Shown: positions 20,234 through 29,525, counted from the first letter of the stretch. The stretch is DNA of 35,781 bases from Clostridia bacterium (GCA_017530505.1 JAFXMI010000005.1:1-35781), one strand, 5' to 3'. A program made the numbers and translations. The notes: generated by a model not told the origin, from the letters alone.

Positions 20234-20338
20234 TTATCACCACTAAAATCTATTTTTTATGTAAACTTGTATTTAAAAATTTATTTAATCTTTAAATGAA
20301 CTTTATCGTTACAATTCACAGCCTCTTAAACTTATTTC

Positions 20339-20605
20339 TTATTTTACAATTTCAATTACTTTATCTACTAAAGTTTTTTTCACAATGTTATCTTCTAATA
20401 AATTAATTAAAAAAGTTTTTCTTCCTGCATAATTAATAGAAGTTCCACAATGATATATAATACTCCTGTCTAAAATAAAATATCTATCATGAAAACTTTG
20501 ATTATATATAACCTGTAAATTATGGTACTGCTGATTATATTTAGAGATACTCTTTGATAATAAAAAAGATTTTTGGGAAATTAATATAACTTTGCTTTTT
20601 AAAAT
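20339..20605 (-). pseudogene. C-terminal remnant of an ORF6N-domain (phage-type) protein
   Basis: An open frame of about 88 codons without a start codon encodes a segment with FHDRYFILDRSIIYHCGTS followed by INYAGRKTFLINLLED. This HDR(F/Y)xxxD and YHxGxS arrangement is what I know from the C-terminal part of ORF6N/KilA-type phage proteins. The N-terminal DNA-binding part is missing; an in-frame stop and then a long inverted repeat lie where it should be. I take it as a decayed prophage or mobile-element gene. Confidence 0.55.
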
Positions 20606-20674
20606 TTAACATTTATTATTTTCTTTCTTAAATTATTATGAAACAAAAGTTTGCAAAAGCCAATAATAATATAA

Positions 20675-20830
20675 AAAATTCACAAACTAATCCTTGTAAT
20701 TTTTACAATTAACAGTCTCATATGATTATTTCTTAGATTACGATATAATAATTTTTTCAAAAATTATTATATCGTAACCTAATTATCATATAAACTGTAA
20801 ATTGTAACTATATAAGTGTTTGTGAATTTT
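20675..20830. repeat. 156-bp imperfect inverted repeat (MITE-like or giant terminator)
   Basis: Terminal arms of 13 bp (20675-20687 and 20818-20830, AAAATTCACAAAC) enclose nested complementary blocks. These are TTACAATT/AATTGTAA (20703-20710 with 20800-20807), CAGT/ACTG, and a central near-perfect palindrome with 19-bp arms (20738-20756 with 20759-20777). It begins 7 bp past the spoIIQ stop. On the minus strand the outer stem is followed by six T, so it could also terminate transcription. Confidence 0.75.
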
Positions 20831-20836
20831 AATCTT

Positions 20837-21680
20837 TTATCTTAAATATAAAGTTGGATTTAAATACTCTCCATCCTTCATTATTTCAAAATGTAAATGT
20901 GGATCATCAGAAACTTCAAAACTAGCACTTTCACCTACTGTTCCAATTGTTTGATCACGTTCAACAACATCTCCTTTTTTTACAAATTCTGAACTTAATA
21001 AGTTTGCATAAATAGTTTTATATCCACCAGGATGAGAAATAATAATTGTAAGTCCGATATCTAGGATCATTTTTTATACTTTCAACAATACCAGCTTCAC
21101 TTGCAACTACTACACTCATTTTTTCACTTTTTATATCTATTCCGAAGTGAGTAGTCCATTCGTCTAAAGTTTTTGAATAAACTAAACTATCACTTGCATA
21201 ATCTTTAATAATTTCTCCACTTACTGGTGCAATAAAACTAGGCTCAAAATTTTCTTGTTCAGGTGCAATATAACCATCATTTGTTTCTTCTATTTTATTC
21301 TCATTTTCCTTTAAATTTTCTGATACATCATTATTTTCATTATTTTCATTATTTTCATTATTTATAATGTTTTCTATTTTATCTTCATCATGCTTGGATA
21401 ATGTATTATTAATTTCTTCATCTTTTACTTCATTAATACCTTTATCTTGAGTAATGCTTGTAGGTTCAATTATAATGTTTTCCTCTTGGATTTGATTTGG
21501 AACTACGGCATTAACTTTACCAAGTTCTAACAAGCTGTTTCTAGCATTTTCACGTAATTTTTTATTATACATATTAAAAATTAAAGCAAAAATAACAACA
21601 GTCATTACTAAAACAACACTAAATACTGTTGCAATAGTTTTTATTCTATTTTCTTCTTTAAAATATTTTCTTCTACTCAT
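20837..21680 (-). CDS. spoIIQ: SpoIIQ-like M23 (LytM) membrane protein, read through a CGGA +1 site
   Basis: SpoIIQ is made in the forespore and binds SpoIIIAH across the septum during engulfment. From ATG 21680 (AAGGAG upstream) there is a basic N-terminus, one membrane segment (about residues 14-36), a Glu/Asn-rich linker and an M23 domain. The zinc-ligand motifs HFGID (about 177) and HLH (about 259) are kept, as in clostridial SpoIIQ. The frame breaks at CGG (21054-21056) in DPRY-CGG-A; skipping C gives DPRYGLTIIISHPGGYKT and the rest of the domain, 280 aa in total. The gene lies directly after spoIID. Confidence 0.85.
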
Positions 21681-21739
21681 TTTATTTTCCATCTCCTTAA
21701 AAATTTTTGATAAAATAAGTATCTGCAAAATATTGAAAA

Positions 21740-22715
21740 TTATTCAGTAATTTCCACATTTTTATAATAATGTTTTATTATTGCTTTATAATCATATCCT
21801 TGTTTCGCTAAACTATCACTTCCACTTTGACTTAATCCAACTCCATGACCGTATCCAATAACTGAAATCTTTATATTTTCACCATCTAACCTAAAATCAA
21901 ATTTTGCTGATTTTAAACCAAAAATTGTTCTAGCTTCTATTCCCGAAATTTGAATATTTCCGTAACTTTAAAGTTTTAACCCTTCCACTTTCTGTAAAGT
22001 CTAAAATTTTTATACATTCCGAATCACTAAAATCAATTTTAAAATTAGGATATTTTACTAAAACTTTACTAATCAATTCATCTTTTGATAAAATAACTTC
22101 AGAATTATAAGTCGAGTATCCTTCTTCTCCACTTGTAGCTACTGATATTAGATAAGGATAATATCCACCCCAAACATTAATTGGCATCTCTGTCATACCA
22201 CCACTATTACTATGAAATAATGCATTTATCGGTTTTCCTTCATACGTTATATAGTTTTTAGTAGTTGAATCAACTGCAATAACTATTTTTTGCCAATTTG
22301 CATCTTTGTCCTCATTCTCCCATCTAGCAAATCTATTTTCTTTTGATATCCATGCTTGACAACAATTTGGATCGTCGCAAATATCCGCATTTTCATGTTT
22401 ACTTCCATTTATCATTTTATAAATTGTGTATGTTCTAGCTACAACTGCTTGAGCCTTTAATGCCTCAAGTTCATAACTTGCAGGCATTTCAGCACTAACC
22501 ACGCCATATAAATACACATCTAAATCTAGATTTTCTACTTCCCCTGTTTGGCTATGTAAAAGTCTTATTGTCATATTATTATCATAATTAAACGAATTAT
22601 TATCCTCAACTTTTTCACTTATCGTTTCACTTATTTTAACCCTTTTTGTAAATAAAATTGGTATTAAAAAAGAAATAACAATAATCAAAAACATTTTTAA
22701 AAATAATTTTTTCAA
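21740..22715 (-). CDS. spoIID: Stage II sporulation protein D, read through a CGGA +1 site
   Basis: SpoIID is a membrane-anchored lytic transglycosylase that drives engulfment. I place the start at TTG 22715, behind GAGGTG inside the sigF end. An N-terminal membrane segment (about residues 5-23) is followed by the domain with catalytic-type Glu76 in VVSAEMPASYELEALKAQA. The zero frame fails after CGG at 21960-21962 (TTA-CGG-A). Skipping C gives TLKLGNIQISGIEART and the conserved C-terminus GYGHGVGLSQSG...HYYKNVEI, 324 aa in all. Without the shift this block is lost. Confidence 0.9.
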
Positions 22716-22725
22716 ATCTATCACC

Positions 22726-23439
22726 TCATACACTTAATTTTCTTTTAAAATCATTTAAAATTCTTTTTTCAATTCTTGAGACTTGAACTTGAGAAATTCC
22801 AATTATTTTTGCAACTTGTGTTTGAGTTTTTTCTTTATAAAATCTTAATTTTATTATTTTCCTATCTCTTTCATTTAAAGCCTCTACAAGTTCAGAAATA
22901 GCTAATTTATCAATTAAATTAGCCTGTTCATCTTGTCCAGAAGAAATCTTTTCAATTATATTTTTATTATTATCATTTTGATTATCTAAATTTATTGATT
23001 CTGGTTTTTGTAAAGCATCTAATGTTAAAAATATTTCATCTTCTGAAACACATAATATTTTCGATAATTCTTTAGTAGAAATATATTCTCCATATTTTAT
23101 AAAATATTCTCTTTCTATTTCTCTAATTTTTATACCTAATTCTTTTATATTCCTGCTAACTTTTATTATTCCATCATCTCTAATAAATTTTTTTATTTCT
23201 CCAACAATATAAGGTATAGCATATGTTGAAAGCTTTACTCCAAATCCAAAATCAAATCTTTTTATTGCTTTAATAAATCCAATACATCCAATTTGATATA
23301 AATCGTCAATCTCATATCCTTTACCTATAAATCTTTTTATAATACTCCATATTAATCCAACATTTTCCTCTAAAAGAATTTCCATTGCATTTTTATCTTT
23401 AGCAGCTTTAATGATAAGAGTGTTTTTATTTTCATACAT
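22726..23439 (-). CDS. sigF: RNA polymerase sigma-F factor
   Basis: Sigma-F (SpoIIAC) directs the first forespore-specific transcription and is held inactive by SpoIIAB. The 237-aa product has region 2 (LIWSIIKRFIGKGYEIDDLY, QIGCIGFIKAIKRFD, KLSTYAIPYIVGEIKKFIRD), region 3, and region 4 with the helix-turn-helix TQTQVAKIIGISQVQVSRIE. It is the third gene of a canonical spoIIA operon, 8 bp after spoIIAB. Confidence 0.96.
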   Translation of the reverse strand: MYENKNTLIIKAAKDKNAMEILLEENVGLIWSIIKRFIGKGYEIDDLYQIGCIGFIKAIKRFDFGFGVKLSTYAIPYIVGEIKKFIRDDGIIKVSRNIKELGIKIREIEREYFIKYGEYISTKELSKILCVSEDEIFLTLDALQKPESINLDNQNDNNKNIIEKISSGQDEQANLIDKLAISELVEALNERDRKIIKLRFYKEKTQTQVAKIIGISQVQVSRIEKRILNDFKRKLSV

Positions 23440-23447
23440 AAAACCTC

Positions 23448-23912
23448 CTACTTAATCTCAATGTATTTACTATTTATCCTTTCATGGCTTTTAATCTTTT
23501 TTTTCATTGTTATTTTTGTTCCTAATCCACTAATTGATTCAACTTTTAAATTATCCATAAAATTTTCCATAATAGTAAAACCCATCCCTGATCTTTCAAG
23601 ATTAGACTTTGTAGTAAAAAGAGGTGCTTTTGCTTCTTCAATATTTTCAATTCCTATACCCGTATCAGAAATCTCTATTTCTATTTCATCATCTGTTAAT
23701 CTTGCAATTACTTTAACAATTCCATCAGTATCAGAATATCCATGGATTATTGAATTCGTAACAGCTTCAGAAACAGCTGTCTTTATATCTGCAATTTCCT
23801 CAATGGTTGGATCTAGCTGTGATGCAAATGCAGCAACTGCAATTCTTGCAAATGATTCATTTGATGATTTACTTAAAAACTCTAATTTCATTTCATTTTT
23901 TATACTACTCAT
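23448..23912 (-). CDS. spoIIAB: Anti-sigma-F factor and serine kinase SpoIIAB
   Basis: SpoIIAB binds sigma-F and phosphorylates SpoIIAA. The 154-aa product is a GHKL ATPase/kinase domain with the N box [11 protein letters not shown] (Asn53), G1 box SDTGIGI (about 82-88) and G2 box ERSGMGF. The start ATG overlaps the spoIIAA stop by four bases (ATGA), indicating translational coupling and stoichiometric synthesis. Confidence 0.96.
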   Translation of the reverse strand: MSSIKNEMKLEFLSKSSNESFARIAVAAFASQLDPTIEEIADIKTAVSEAVTNSIIHGYSDTDGIVKVIARLTDDEIEIEISDTGIGIENIEEAKAPLFTTKSNLERSGMGFTIMENFMDNLKVESISGLGTKITMKKKIKSHERINSKYIEIK

Positions 23913-24235
23913 ACAACCTCCTTATAAGAATCAACAATTGGAATAATCTTTAATAATCCTGCCATCTCAAAAATTCTTTTTAACTTTGGACTCACATTTA
24001 CCATTTCTAAAGTTCCACCATAACAACAAGCTGTTTTGTATCTTCCTATTATTAGACCAACTCCTGCACTATCCATAAATACAACCCTATTAAAATCAAA
24101 TATAACTCTTTTAGGCATAAATCTTTGAATTTCATAATCTGCCCTCCTTCTAATTTTTTCTGTAGCATGATGATCTAAATCTTCAGTAATTTCAATTACT
24201 AAAAGCTTGTCCTCTACAAAATGTTTTACATTCAT
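23909..24235 (-). CDS. spoIIAA: Anti-anti-sigma factor SpoIIAA
   Basis: SpoIIAA in its unphosphorylated form releases sigma-F from SpoIIAB. The 108-aa STAS-domain protein has [19 protein letters not shown], with the expected phosphorylatable Ser at about residue 56 (DSAG, where many homologues have DSSG). ATG follows AAAGGAGG. It is the first gene of the sporulation block. Confidence 0.96.
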   Translation of the reverse strand: MNVKHFVEDKLLVIEITEDLDHHATEKIRRRADYEIQRFMPKRVIFDFNRVVFMDSAGVGLIIGRYKTACCYGGTLEMVNVSPKLKRIFEMAGLLKIIPIVDSYKEVV

Positions 24236-24268
24236 TTTTTATCCTCCTTTATCTTTTGTTATACTGTA

Positions 24269-24298
24269 TTATTCGTGATTTTAATGGATTTTTCCTTT
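24269..24298 (-). promoter_or_regulatory. Candidate sigma-H promoter of the spoIIA block
   Basis: On the minus strand AAAGGAAAA (24290-24298) fits the sigma-H -35 consensus RnAGGAwWW. After 12 bases CACGAATAA (24269-24277) fits RnnGAATww with one mismatch. It lies about 34 bp before spoIIAA. In B. subtilis spoIIA is a sigma-H plus Spo0A-dependent operon, so the assignment fits the context. Confidence 0.65.
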
Positions 24299-24317
24299 GA
24301 TGAAACTTAAGAGCTTT

Positions 24318-24324
24318 TGTCGAA
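24318..24324 (+). promoter_or_regulatory. Spo0A box
   Basis: A perfect TGTCGAA core lies 20 bp upstream of the candidate sigma-H -35 element, where Spo0A~P activates spoIIA in known systems. A related ATTTTCGAA sequence follows at 24344-24352. Confidence 0.6.
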
Positions 24325-24366
24325 TTCATCTGTTTTCATCGACTATTTTCGAACTTTTAATACCAT

Positions 24367-24526
24367 TTTTAGAAATTATTTAACAGGTCTTCAAACGAAA
24401 ATATTAAAAAAGCTATATATTTACTTAAATATAAGAAATTCGTGTATCAAAATTGTCCAATATTTAAATAAATATACAGCTTTTATTAAATATAATAGAT
24501 TAAAACCTGTTAAATAATTTCTAAAA
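24367..24526. repeat. 160-bp inverted repeat with 22-bp perfect termini (MITE-like)
   Basis: Outer arms 24367-24388 and 24505-24526 (from TTTTAGAAATT to AACAGGT) are perfect inverted repeats. Inner blocks around AAAAGCT...TATATTTACTTAAATAT also pair with their partners near 24450-24485, leaving a central loop of about 26 nt. CAT stands directly outside both ends (24364-24366 is CAT by position, 24527-24529 CAT), a possible 3-bp target duplication. It lies between the MATE gene end and the spoIIA promoter; neither strand shows a terminator U-run. Confidence 0.75.
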
Positions 24527-24546
24527 CATATAATTAAAAAAGGCTT

Positions 24547-25890
24547 TTAACCTTCTCTAATTAAATTTTCTTTATTAAATCTTTTTGAAAAATAGTATAT
24601 TGTATAAACCATTATTTCAGCGATATACCACATTATAATTCCGATTCCTAATGATAAAAAAGCATTTTTTGTTATATTATTTAGTGTCAAAACAAAAACA
24701 TATTCAGTTATAGTAGATAGTATTGATGTAAAAAAAGTTAATTTTGTATTTCCTATTCCAAGTACAAAACCATAAAGTAATTGATATAGTGGTATTAGTG
24801 AAAATCCAATTCCAGCAATGTGCATATAATATAATGATAATGTAATTACTTCATTATTATTAGTAAAAATTCTAATATAAATTTCTGAATAAAATATTAT
24901 AAATAAGACAATTAATAATATTGGAAAAGCTATAATTGTAATTCCGTTTTTCATAATGTCTTTTATTTTATCAAACTCATTTTTCCCAATAAACTGCCCG
25001 ACAACAACTGTCATCATTGTATTAATTGATTCACCTATTACCCAAACAATCTCATTAAATTTACAGACTATTCCATAAGTACTTCCACCAACTATTCCAA
25101 GTGAATTTGATATATTTACCTCTAAAATACTAGTAAAAATAGTAAAAAATTGTTGTATAATTATTGGAATTCCAAGTATAGAAAATCCTTTTAAAAATTT
25201 CTTATTAAATTTTATGTACTTTTTATTAAACTTTAATAATTCACTATTTCTTATATATAAATAACTCAAAATAAGTGAAAAAATCATTGATAACGATGTT
25301 GCAATAGCAGCACCTCTTATTCCAAATCCAAGTTTAATAAAAATAGGATCTAAAATAATATTAACAACTTCAGTTATTGCCAATATTATAAGAGGTGTTT
25401 TACTATTTCCAATAGCTCTTATTGCACTTATAATCGTAATTCCAATAAAATTAAAAACTTGACCTATTAAATAAATTGTAATATATTTTTTTGCATCAGT
25501 AATAACTTCTATAGGTGTATTGAATAAATTTAACCAAAAATTTTCTGTAGAAATAAGTAATATAGCAGTAAATATTCCAATTATTAAGCTAATTATATAT
25601 AAAGGTGTAATTACTTCTTTAATTTTGTTTCTATCTTTACTTGAAAAATACTGTGACACAATAATAGAGGTTATAGTTGTAATTCCTCCCATAAAAGCAT
25701 ATGAAATTAAAATGATAGGCCAACAATTAGTAGTTGCAGATAGACCAGAATTTCCAATTAGTCTTCCTATCCAAATTCCATCAATAATATTGTAGATGGA
25801 GTTTAATAAATTTGTTATTAAAAGTGGAAAACAGAATTTAACCATATTATTAAGCAAATTTCCTTTTGTTAAATCTTTTCCTTCTGACAT
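24547..25890 (-). CDS. MATE-family multidrug/cation antiporter
   Basis: MATE proteins export drugs or metabolites using Na+ or H+ gradients. The 447-aa protein has about 12 membrane segments arranged as two MatE repeats. Family features are the N-terminal LLITNLLNSIYNIIDGIWIG and GGITTITSIIVSQYFSSKD, and equivalents in the second half (SNSLGIVGGSTYGIV, SINTMMTVVVGQFIGKN). The ATG follows GGAGG. The substrate cannot be told. It is flanked by recD2 and the inverted repeat and has no functional link to the neighbours. Confidence 0.92.
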   Translation of the reverse strand: MSEGKDLTKGNLLNNMVKFCFPLLITNLLNSIYNIIDGIWIGRLIGNSGLSATTNCWPIILISYAFMGGITTITSIIVSQYFSSKDRNKIKEVITPLYIISLIIGIFTAILLISTENFWLNLFNTPIEVITDAKKYITIYLIGQVFNFIGITIISAIRAIGNSKTPLIILAITEVVNIILDPIFIKLGFGIRGAAIATSLSMIFSLILSYLYIRNSELLKFNKKYIKFNKKFLKGFSILGIPIIIQQFFTIFTSILEVNISNSLGIVGGSTYGIVCKFNEIVWVIGESINTMMTVVVGQFIGKNEFDKIKDIMKNGITIIAFPILLIVLFIIFYSEIYIRIFTNNNEVITLSLYYMHIAGIGFSLIPLYQLLYGFVLGIGNTKLTFFTSILSTITEYVFVLTLNNITKNAFLSLGIGIIMWYIAEIMVYTIYYFSKRFNKENLIREG

Positions 25891-25924
25891 ATATTCCTCC
25901 CTAAATTAAAATAACTGTATTATT

Positions 25925-28161
25925 TTAATCTTTATTTTTTGTATCTTTTAATCTTAATTCTAATCCTGTATTTCTTTTTTTTATATCTGAATTACTTATC
26001 ATATATTCTATTAAATTTTTGGATCCAATTACAATTAATAGTTTTTTTGCCCTTGTAATTCCTGTATATAATAGATTTCTAGTAAGCAACATATTAGATG
26101 TTGGCGGAATTACTAATATTACTACATCAAATTCACTTCCGTTGAGCCTTATGAATTGTAATAGAATAAGCATGTTCTAATTCTTCAAGCTCTGTAAAAG
26201 TATACCAGGCCACCTTTCCATCATCAAACTCAACTTCAATTTGTCTATCATTATTGTTTATTTTTTTAATAATCCCAAACTCGCCATTAAAAATTCCAGT
26301 TCCTGCTTCATTTTCCTTTTCCCAATAGATATCATAGTTGTTTTTTATTTGCATAACCTTATCTCCTTCACGGAAAATAACATCTCCATAAGATTTCTCT
26401 ATATGGTTTACATCTTCTGGATTTAATGCACTTTGTAATTTTTTATTTAATTCTTTTGTACCAAGCATTCCTTTTTTAGTTGGAGTTAAAACTTGTATAT
26501 TTTTAAAAAATTCATATTCTCCATAATTTTTAAGTCTATCTTTGCTTAAAGTTATTACTTGATAAAGCATTTTTTCTTGATTAGACTCATTTATATAGAA
26601 GAAGTCATTTAATTTTCCTTCTTCCTCTTTAGCCTTACCAATAAAACTAATTCCATTATTTACATCATGAGCATTAACAATAATTTTACTTTTCGCAGCT
26701 TGTCTAAAAATTTTATTCAAAGATACCATAGCAAACTTCTTTGAAGCAATTAAATCTTTTAAAATACATCCTGGACCTACTGAGGGAAGCTGATTTGCAT
26801 CACCAACAAAAATTATTTTCGTCCCTAAAAAAACAGCTTTAACAATATAGTTCATAAGAAAAATATCTACCATAGACATCTCGTCAATTACTAAAATATC
26901 CACATCTATTGGTGATATATTTACATCAATATTGCCAAGCTTATCTTCCTCTGTTTTTCCTATTTCCAAAAGTCTATGAATTGTTTTAGCCTCTTCACCA
27001 GTAGTTTCACTCATTCTTTTTGCTGCTCTACCAGTTGGTGCACAAAGTACAACTTTTTTCTTGTGCTTTTTATATATCTCTAACATACATTTTATAATTG
27101 TTGTTTTACCAGTACCTGGTCCACCAGTAATAATACAGATATTATGTTCATTTATTTGATTTATTGCATCAAACTGTTTTTCTGAAAGTTCTATTCCTAA
27201 AAGTTTCTCTTGAATTCTAATTTCTGTTTCAAAATTTTTAATTTTATTTAAATTTTTGCCATGATCAAGTTTAAAAAGTCTTTCTGCTATATTAAATTCT
27301 CCCTTGTAAAATGGATAAAGATATACAACTTCTTCATTATTCTCATCTAACTCGATATATATTTCTTGTTTAACCTTTAAATTAATAATTTCATCTATTA
27401 TATCCTGACTGGAAACCTCTAAAACTTCTTTTACAAAATCAATTAAATTTTCTTTTTTAACACAAGTATTTCCATTATAACTAGAAGCTAAAAGAGCATA
27501 TTTTAAACCACTTTTAATTCTGTATTCACTTGTTTTAGGTACTCCAATTTGCAAAGCAATTCTGTCAAGTTTTCTGAAATCAACTCCATATACAATATCT
27601 ACTAAAATATAAGGGTTTTCTTCAATTTTTTCAACAGCATCTTTACCAAGTATATCATAAACTTTTTTACTGTTACTAGCACTAATTCCAAATTTATCTA
27701 AAAATCCAACAATTTGCCATATTTCCCATTTTTCGTTAAATTCTTCTCCAATTTCATATGCCCTAGATTTTGTAATTCCTTTAACTTCAGCCAGTTTTAA
27801 AGGCTCAAATTTAAATATATTAATTACATCTTCACCAAATTTGTCTATTATTTTTCTAGCTGTAGCAGGTCCAATTCCTTTAATTGTGCCACTAGCTAAA
27901 TATTTTTCAAATGAAGCCGTATTTAATGGAAGTATTTTTTCAAAAGTATCAATTTTAAATTGCTCTCCATATTCCTGATGTACTACCATTTTTCCTGCTA
28001 ATTTTAGGCAATCTCCACATGTAATAAAAGGCAAATATCCGAACTATTGTAATAACTTTTTCTTCTTCAGTAGTAAAAACTGCAATAGTATATCCATTTG
28101 CCTCATTTTGGTATATTATTTCTTCAATTTGTCCTTTAACTTCCAAAATTCTTTGCTCCAT
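25925..28161 (-). CDS. recD2: RecD2-like DNA helicase, read through two CGGA +1 sites
   Basis: RecD2 is a 5'-3' superfamily 1B helicase in DNA repair. The gene spans three overlapping frames. The first 40 residues (EEIIYQNEANGYTIAVF) end at CGG 28039-28041. Skipping C gives VGYLPFITCGDCLKLAG and the main part: helix-hairpin-helix repeats, Walker A GGPGTGKTT (about 345), Walker B VIDEMSMVD and later motifs. A second CGG at 26139-26141 interrupts HKAQ-CGG-A. Skipping C gives HKAQGSEFDVVILV and LLYTGITRAKKLLIV, the conserved C-terminal helicase motifs. Total 744 aa, the normal length. Two +1 shifts are required. Confidence 0.9.
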
Positions 28162-28185
28162 TTTTAAAAAATCTATTAAAAATAT

Positions 28186-29343
28186 TTATCCAAAAATTCC
28201 TTTTTTCTTAATAGGTGGTTGTTCATTCATTGTTTTTGCAAGTTCTAGTATAAGATCCCTTTGTTCACGTGTTAATTTTTTTGGGACTTGAACAGTTACT
28301 ATGAACACAAAATCTCCCCTCCAACTTCCATTTACACTTTTAAATCCTTTGTTTTTTATTGTAAATTTTGTTCCTGTCTGAGTCCCTTCAGGAATTTTAA
28401 ATTTTTCTTTTTTTCCATCAACCATAGGAATCTCTATTTCTGTTCCAAGAGTTGCCCCTGTATAAGTAATTGGTACTTCGCAAAAAACATGTTCACCTTT
28501 TCTAGAATAAATATTGTGTTTTTTAATTCTAATTACTATGTATAAATCGCCATTAGCTCCATTATTAATTCCAGGCTCCCCTTCCCCTTTTAATACTATT
28601 GTTTGGCCATCATCAATTCCTTCAGGGATTTTAACTTTTATTTTTACAGTCTTCCTAATACTTCCTTTTCCTTTACACTCTTGGCATACTTCTTTTATAA
28701 CTTTTCCAACACCACCACATGTTGAACAAACTTTTTGAGTAGACATTTGTCCAAATGGTGTTGTAATAACTTGTTTTATTTTTCCTGTTCCATTACAATT
28801 TGAACAAACCACAGGTGATGTGCCAGCTTTTGCTCCTGTACCTTTACAATATTTACATGTTTCATTTCTATTTATACTTATTTCTTTTTCAATTCCCATG
28901 TATGCTTCTTCAAAAGTTATATCTAAATTAACCTTTAAACTTGAGCCTTTTCTTGGTGAATTAGGATTTGTTCTAGTTCTACTAGATCCCCCTCCAAAAA
29001 ATGATGAAAAAATATCTCCTAAATCACCTAAATCTCCAAAATCAGAAAATCCACCAAATCCATCAAATCCACTTCCATAAGAGTAATATCCTCCTCCTTG
29101 ACCACCTCCATACTGTGGTCCATCAAAGCCGAATTGATCATACATTTGTCTTTTTTGTTTATCGGATAAAATTTCATAAGCTTCATTTACTTCTTTAAAA
29201 TTTTTTTCTGCCTCTGCTTTATTAGTAGGATTAGCATCTGGATGATATTTTTTTGCAAGTTTTCTATATGCTCTTTTTATTTCCTCTTCAGTTGCTGTTT
29301 TATCAACACCCAAAACCTCATAATAATCTCTTTTATTTGCCAT
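28186..29343 (-). CDS. dnaJ: Chaperone protein DnaJ
   Basis: DnaJ delivers substrates to DnaK and stimulates its ATPase. The 385-aa type I protein has an N-terminal J domain with HPD (KKYHPDANP), a Gly/Phe-rich region, and four CxxCxGxG zinc repeats ([32 protein letters not shown]). The substrate-binding C-terminal domains follow. It is separated from dnaK by 225 bp holding a terminator and an inverted repeat, so it may be partly uncoupled from the rest of the operon. Confidence 0.97.
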   Translation of the reverse strand: MANKRDYYEVLGVDKTATEEEIKRAYRKLAKKYHPDANPTNKAEAEKNFKEVNEAYEILSDKQKRQMYDQFGFDGPQYGGGQGGGYYSYGSGFDGFGGFSDFGDLGDLGDIFSSFFGGGSSRTRTNPNSPRKGSSLKVNLDITFEEAYMGIEKEISINRNETCKYCKGTGAKAGTSPVVCSNCNGTGKIKQVITTPFGQMSTQKVCSTCGGVGKVIKEVCQECKGKGSIRKTVKIKVKIPEGIDDGQTIVLKGEGEPGINNGANGDLYIVIRIKKHNIYSRKGEHVFCEVPITYTGATLGTEIEIPMVDGKKEKFKIPEGTQTGTKFTIKNKGFKSVNGSWRGDFVFIVTVQVPKKLTREQRDLILELAKTMNEQPPIKKKGIFG

Positions 29344-29401
29344 TTACATATTCCTTTCTTTAAAAACAAACTTTTTAAGTATAATATTTATTTTTATTTT
29401 T

Positions 29402-29460
29402 CAATATGCCCACCAATATAATATATTATTTTTCTATACATTATATTGGCCGACATATTG
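29402..29460. repeat. 59-bp inverted repeat in the dnaK-dnaJ spacer
   Basis: Nested arms CAATATG/CATATTG and CCAATATAAT/ATTATATTGG are separated by 4-nt unpaired patches, with a loop near 29426-29438. No U-run follows on the minus strand, so it does not look like a simple terminator. It has no CIRCE core. It could be an mRNA-processing or regulatory structure in the dnaJ leader. Confidence 0.5.
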
Positions 29461-29487
29461 TATTTTTAATACTTCTAATATTTTTTT

Positions 29488-29525
29488 GAAAAAGGGTATG
29501 CCTCTATTTTTAAGAGAACATCCCC
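29488..29525 (-). terminator. Intrinsic terminator after dnaK
   Basis: On the minus strand GGG.ATG and CTCT pair with AGAG and CAT.CCC (with two small bulges), followed by five T, A-free, and another T-tract nearby. It lies about 45 bp past the dnaK stop and probably reduces transcription into dnaJ. Confidence 0.7.

Noticed and set aside
24367..24526. The 160-bp inverted repeat as a plain terminator of the MATE gene
   Set aside because: No U-run follows the stem on either strand, and its size and perfect termini fit a small mobile element better.
19590..28041. Sequencing or assembly error, or ordinary pseudogenes, as explanation for the frameshifts in spoIIQ, spoIID and recD2
   Set aside because: Four of four frameshifts are the same event (one C before GGA), none lies in a homopolymer, and the downstream sequences remain highly conserved. 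It cannot be fully excluded without reads.
19590..28041. Simple reassignment of CGG to another amino acid
   Set aside because: A reassigned sense codon would keep the frame. Here the conserved sequence resumes in the +1 frame, so three-base decoding of CGG does not fit.
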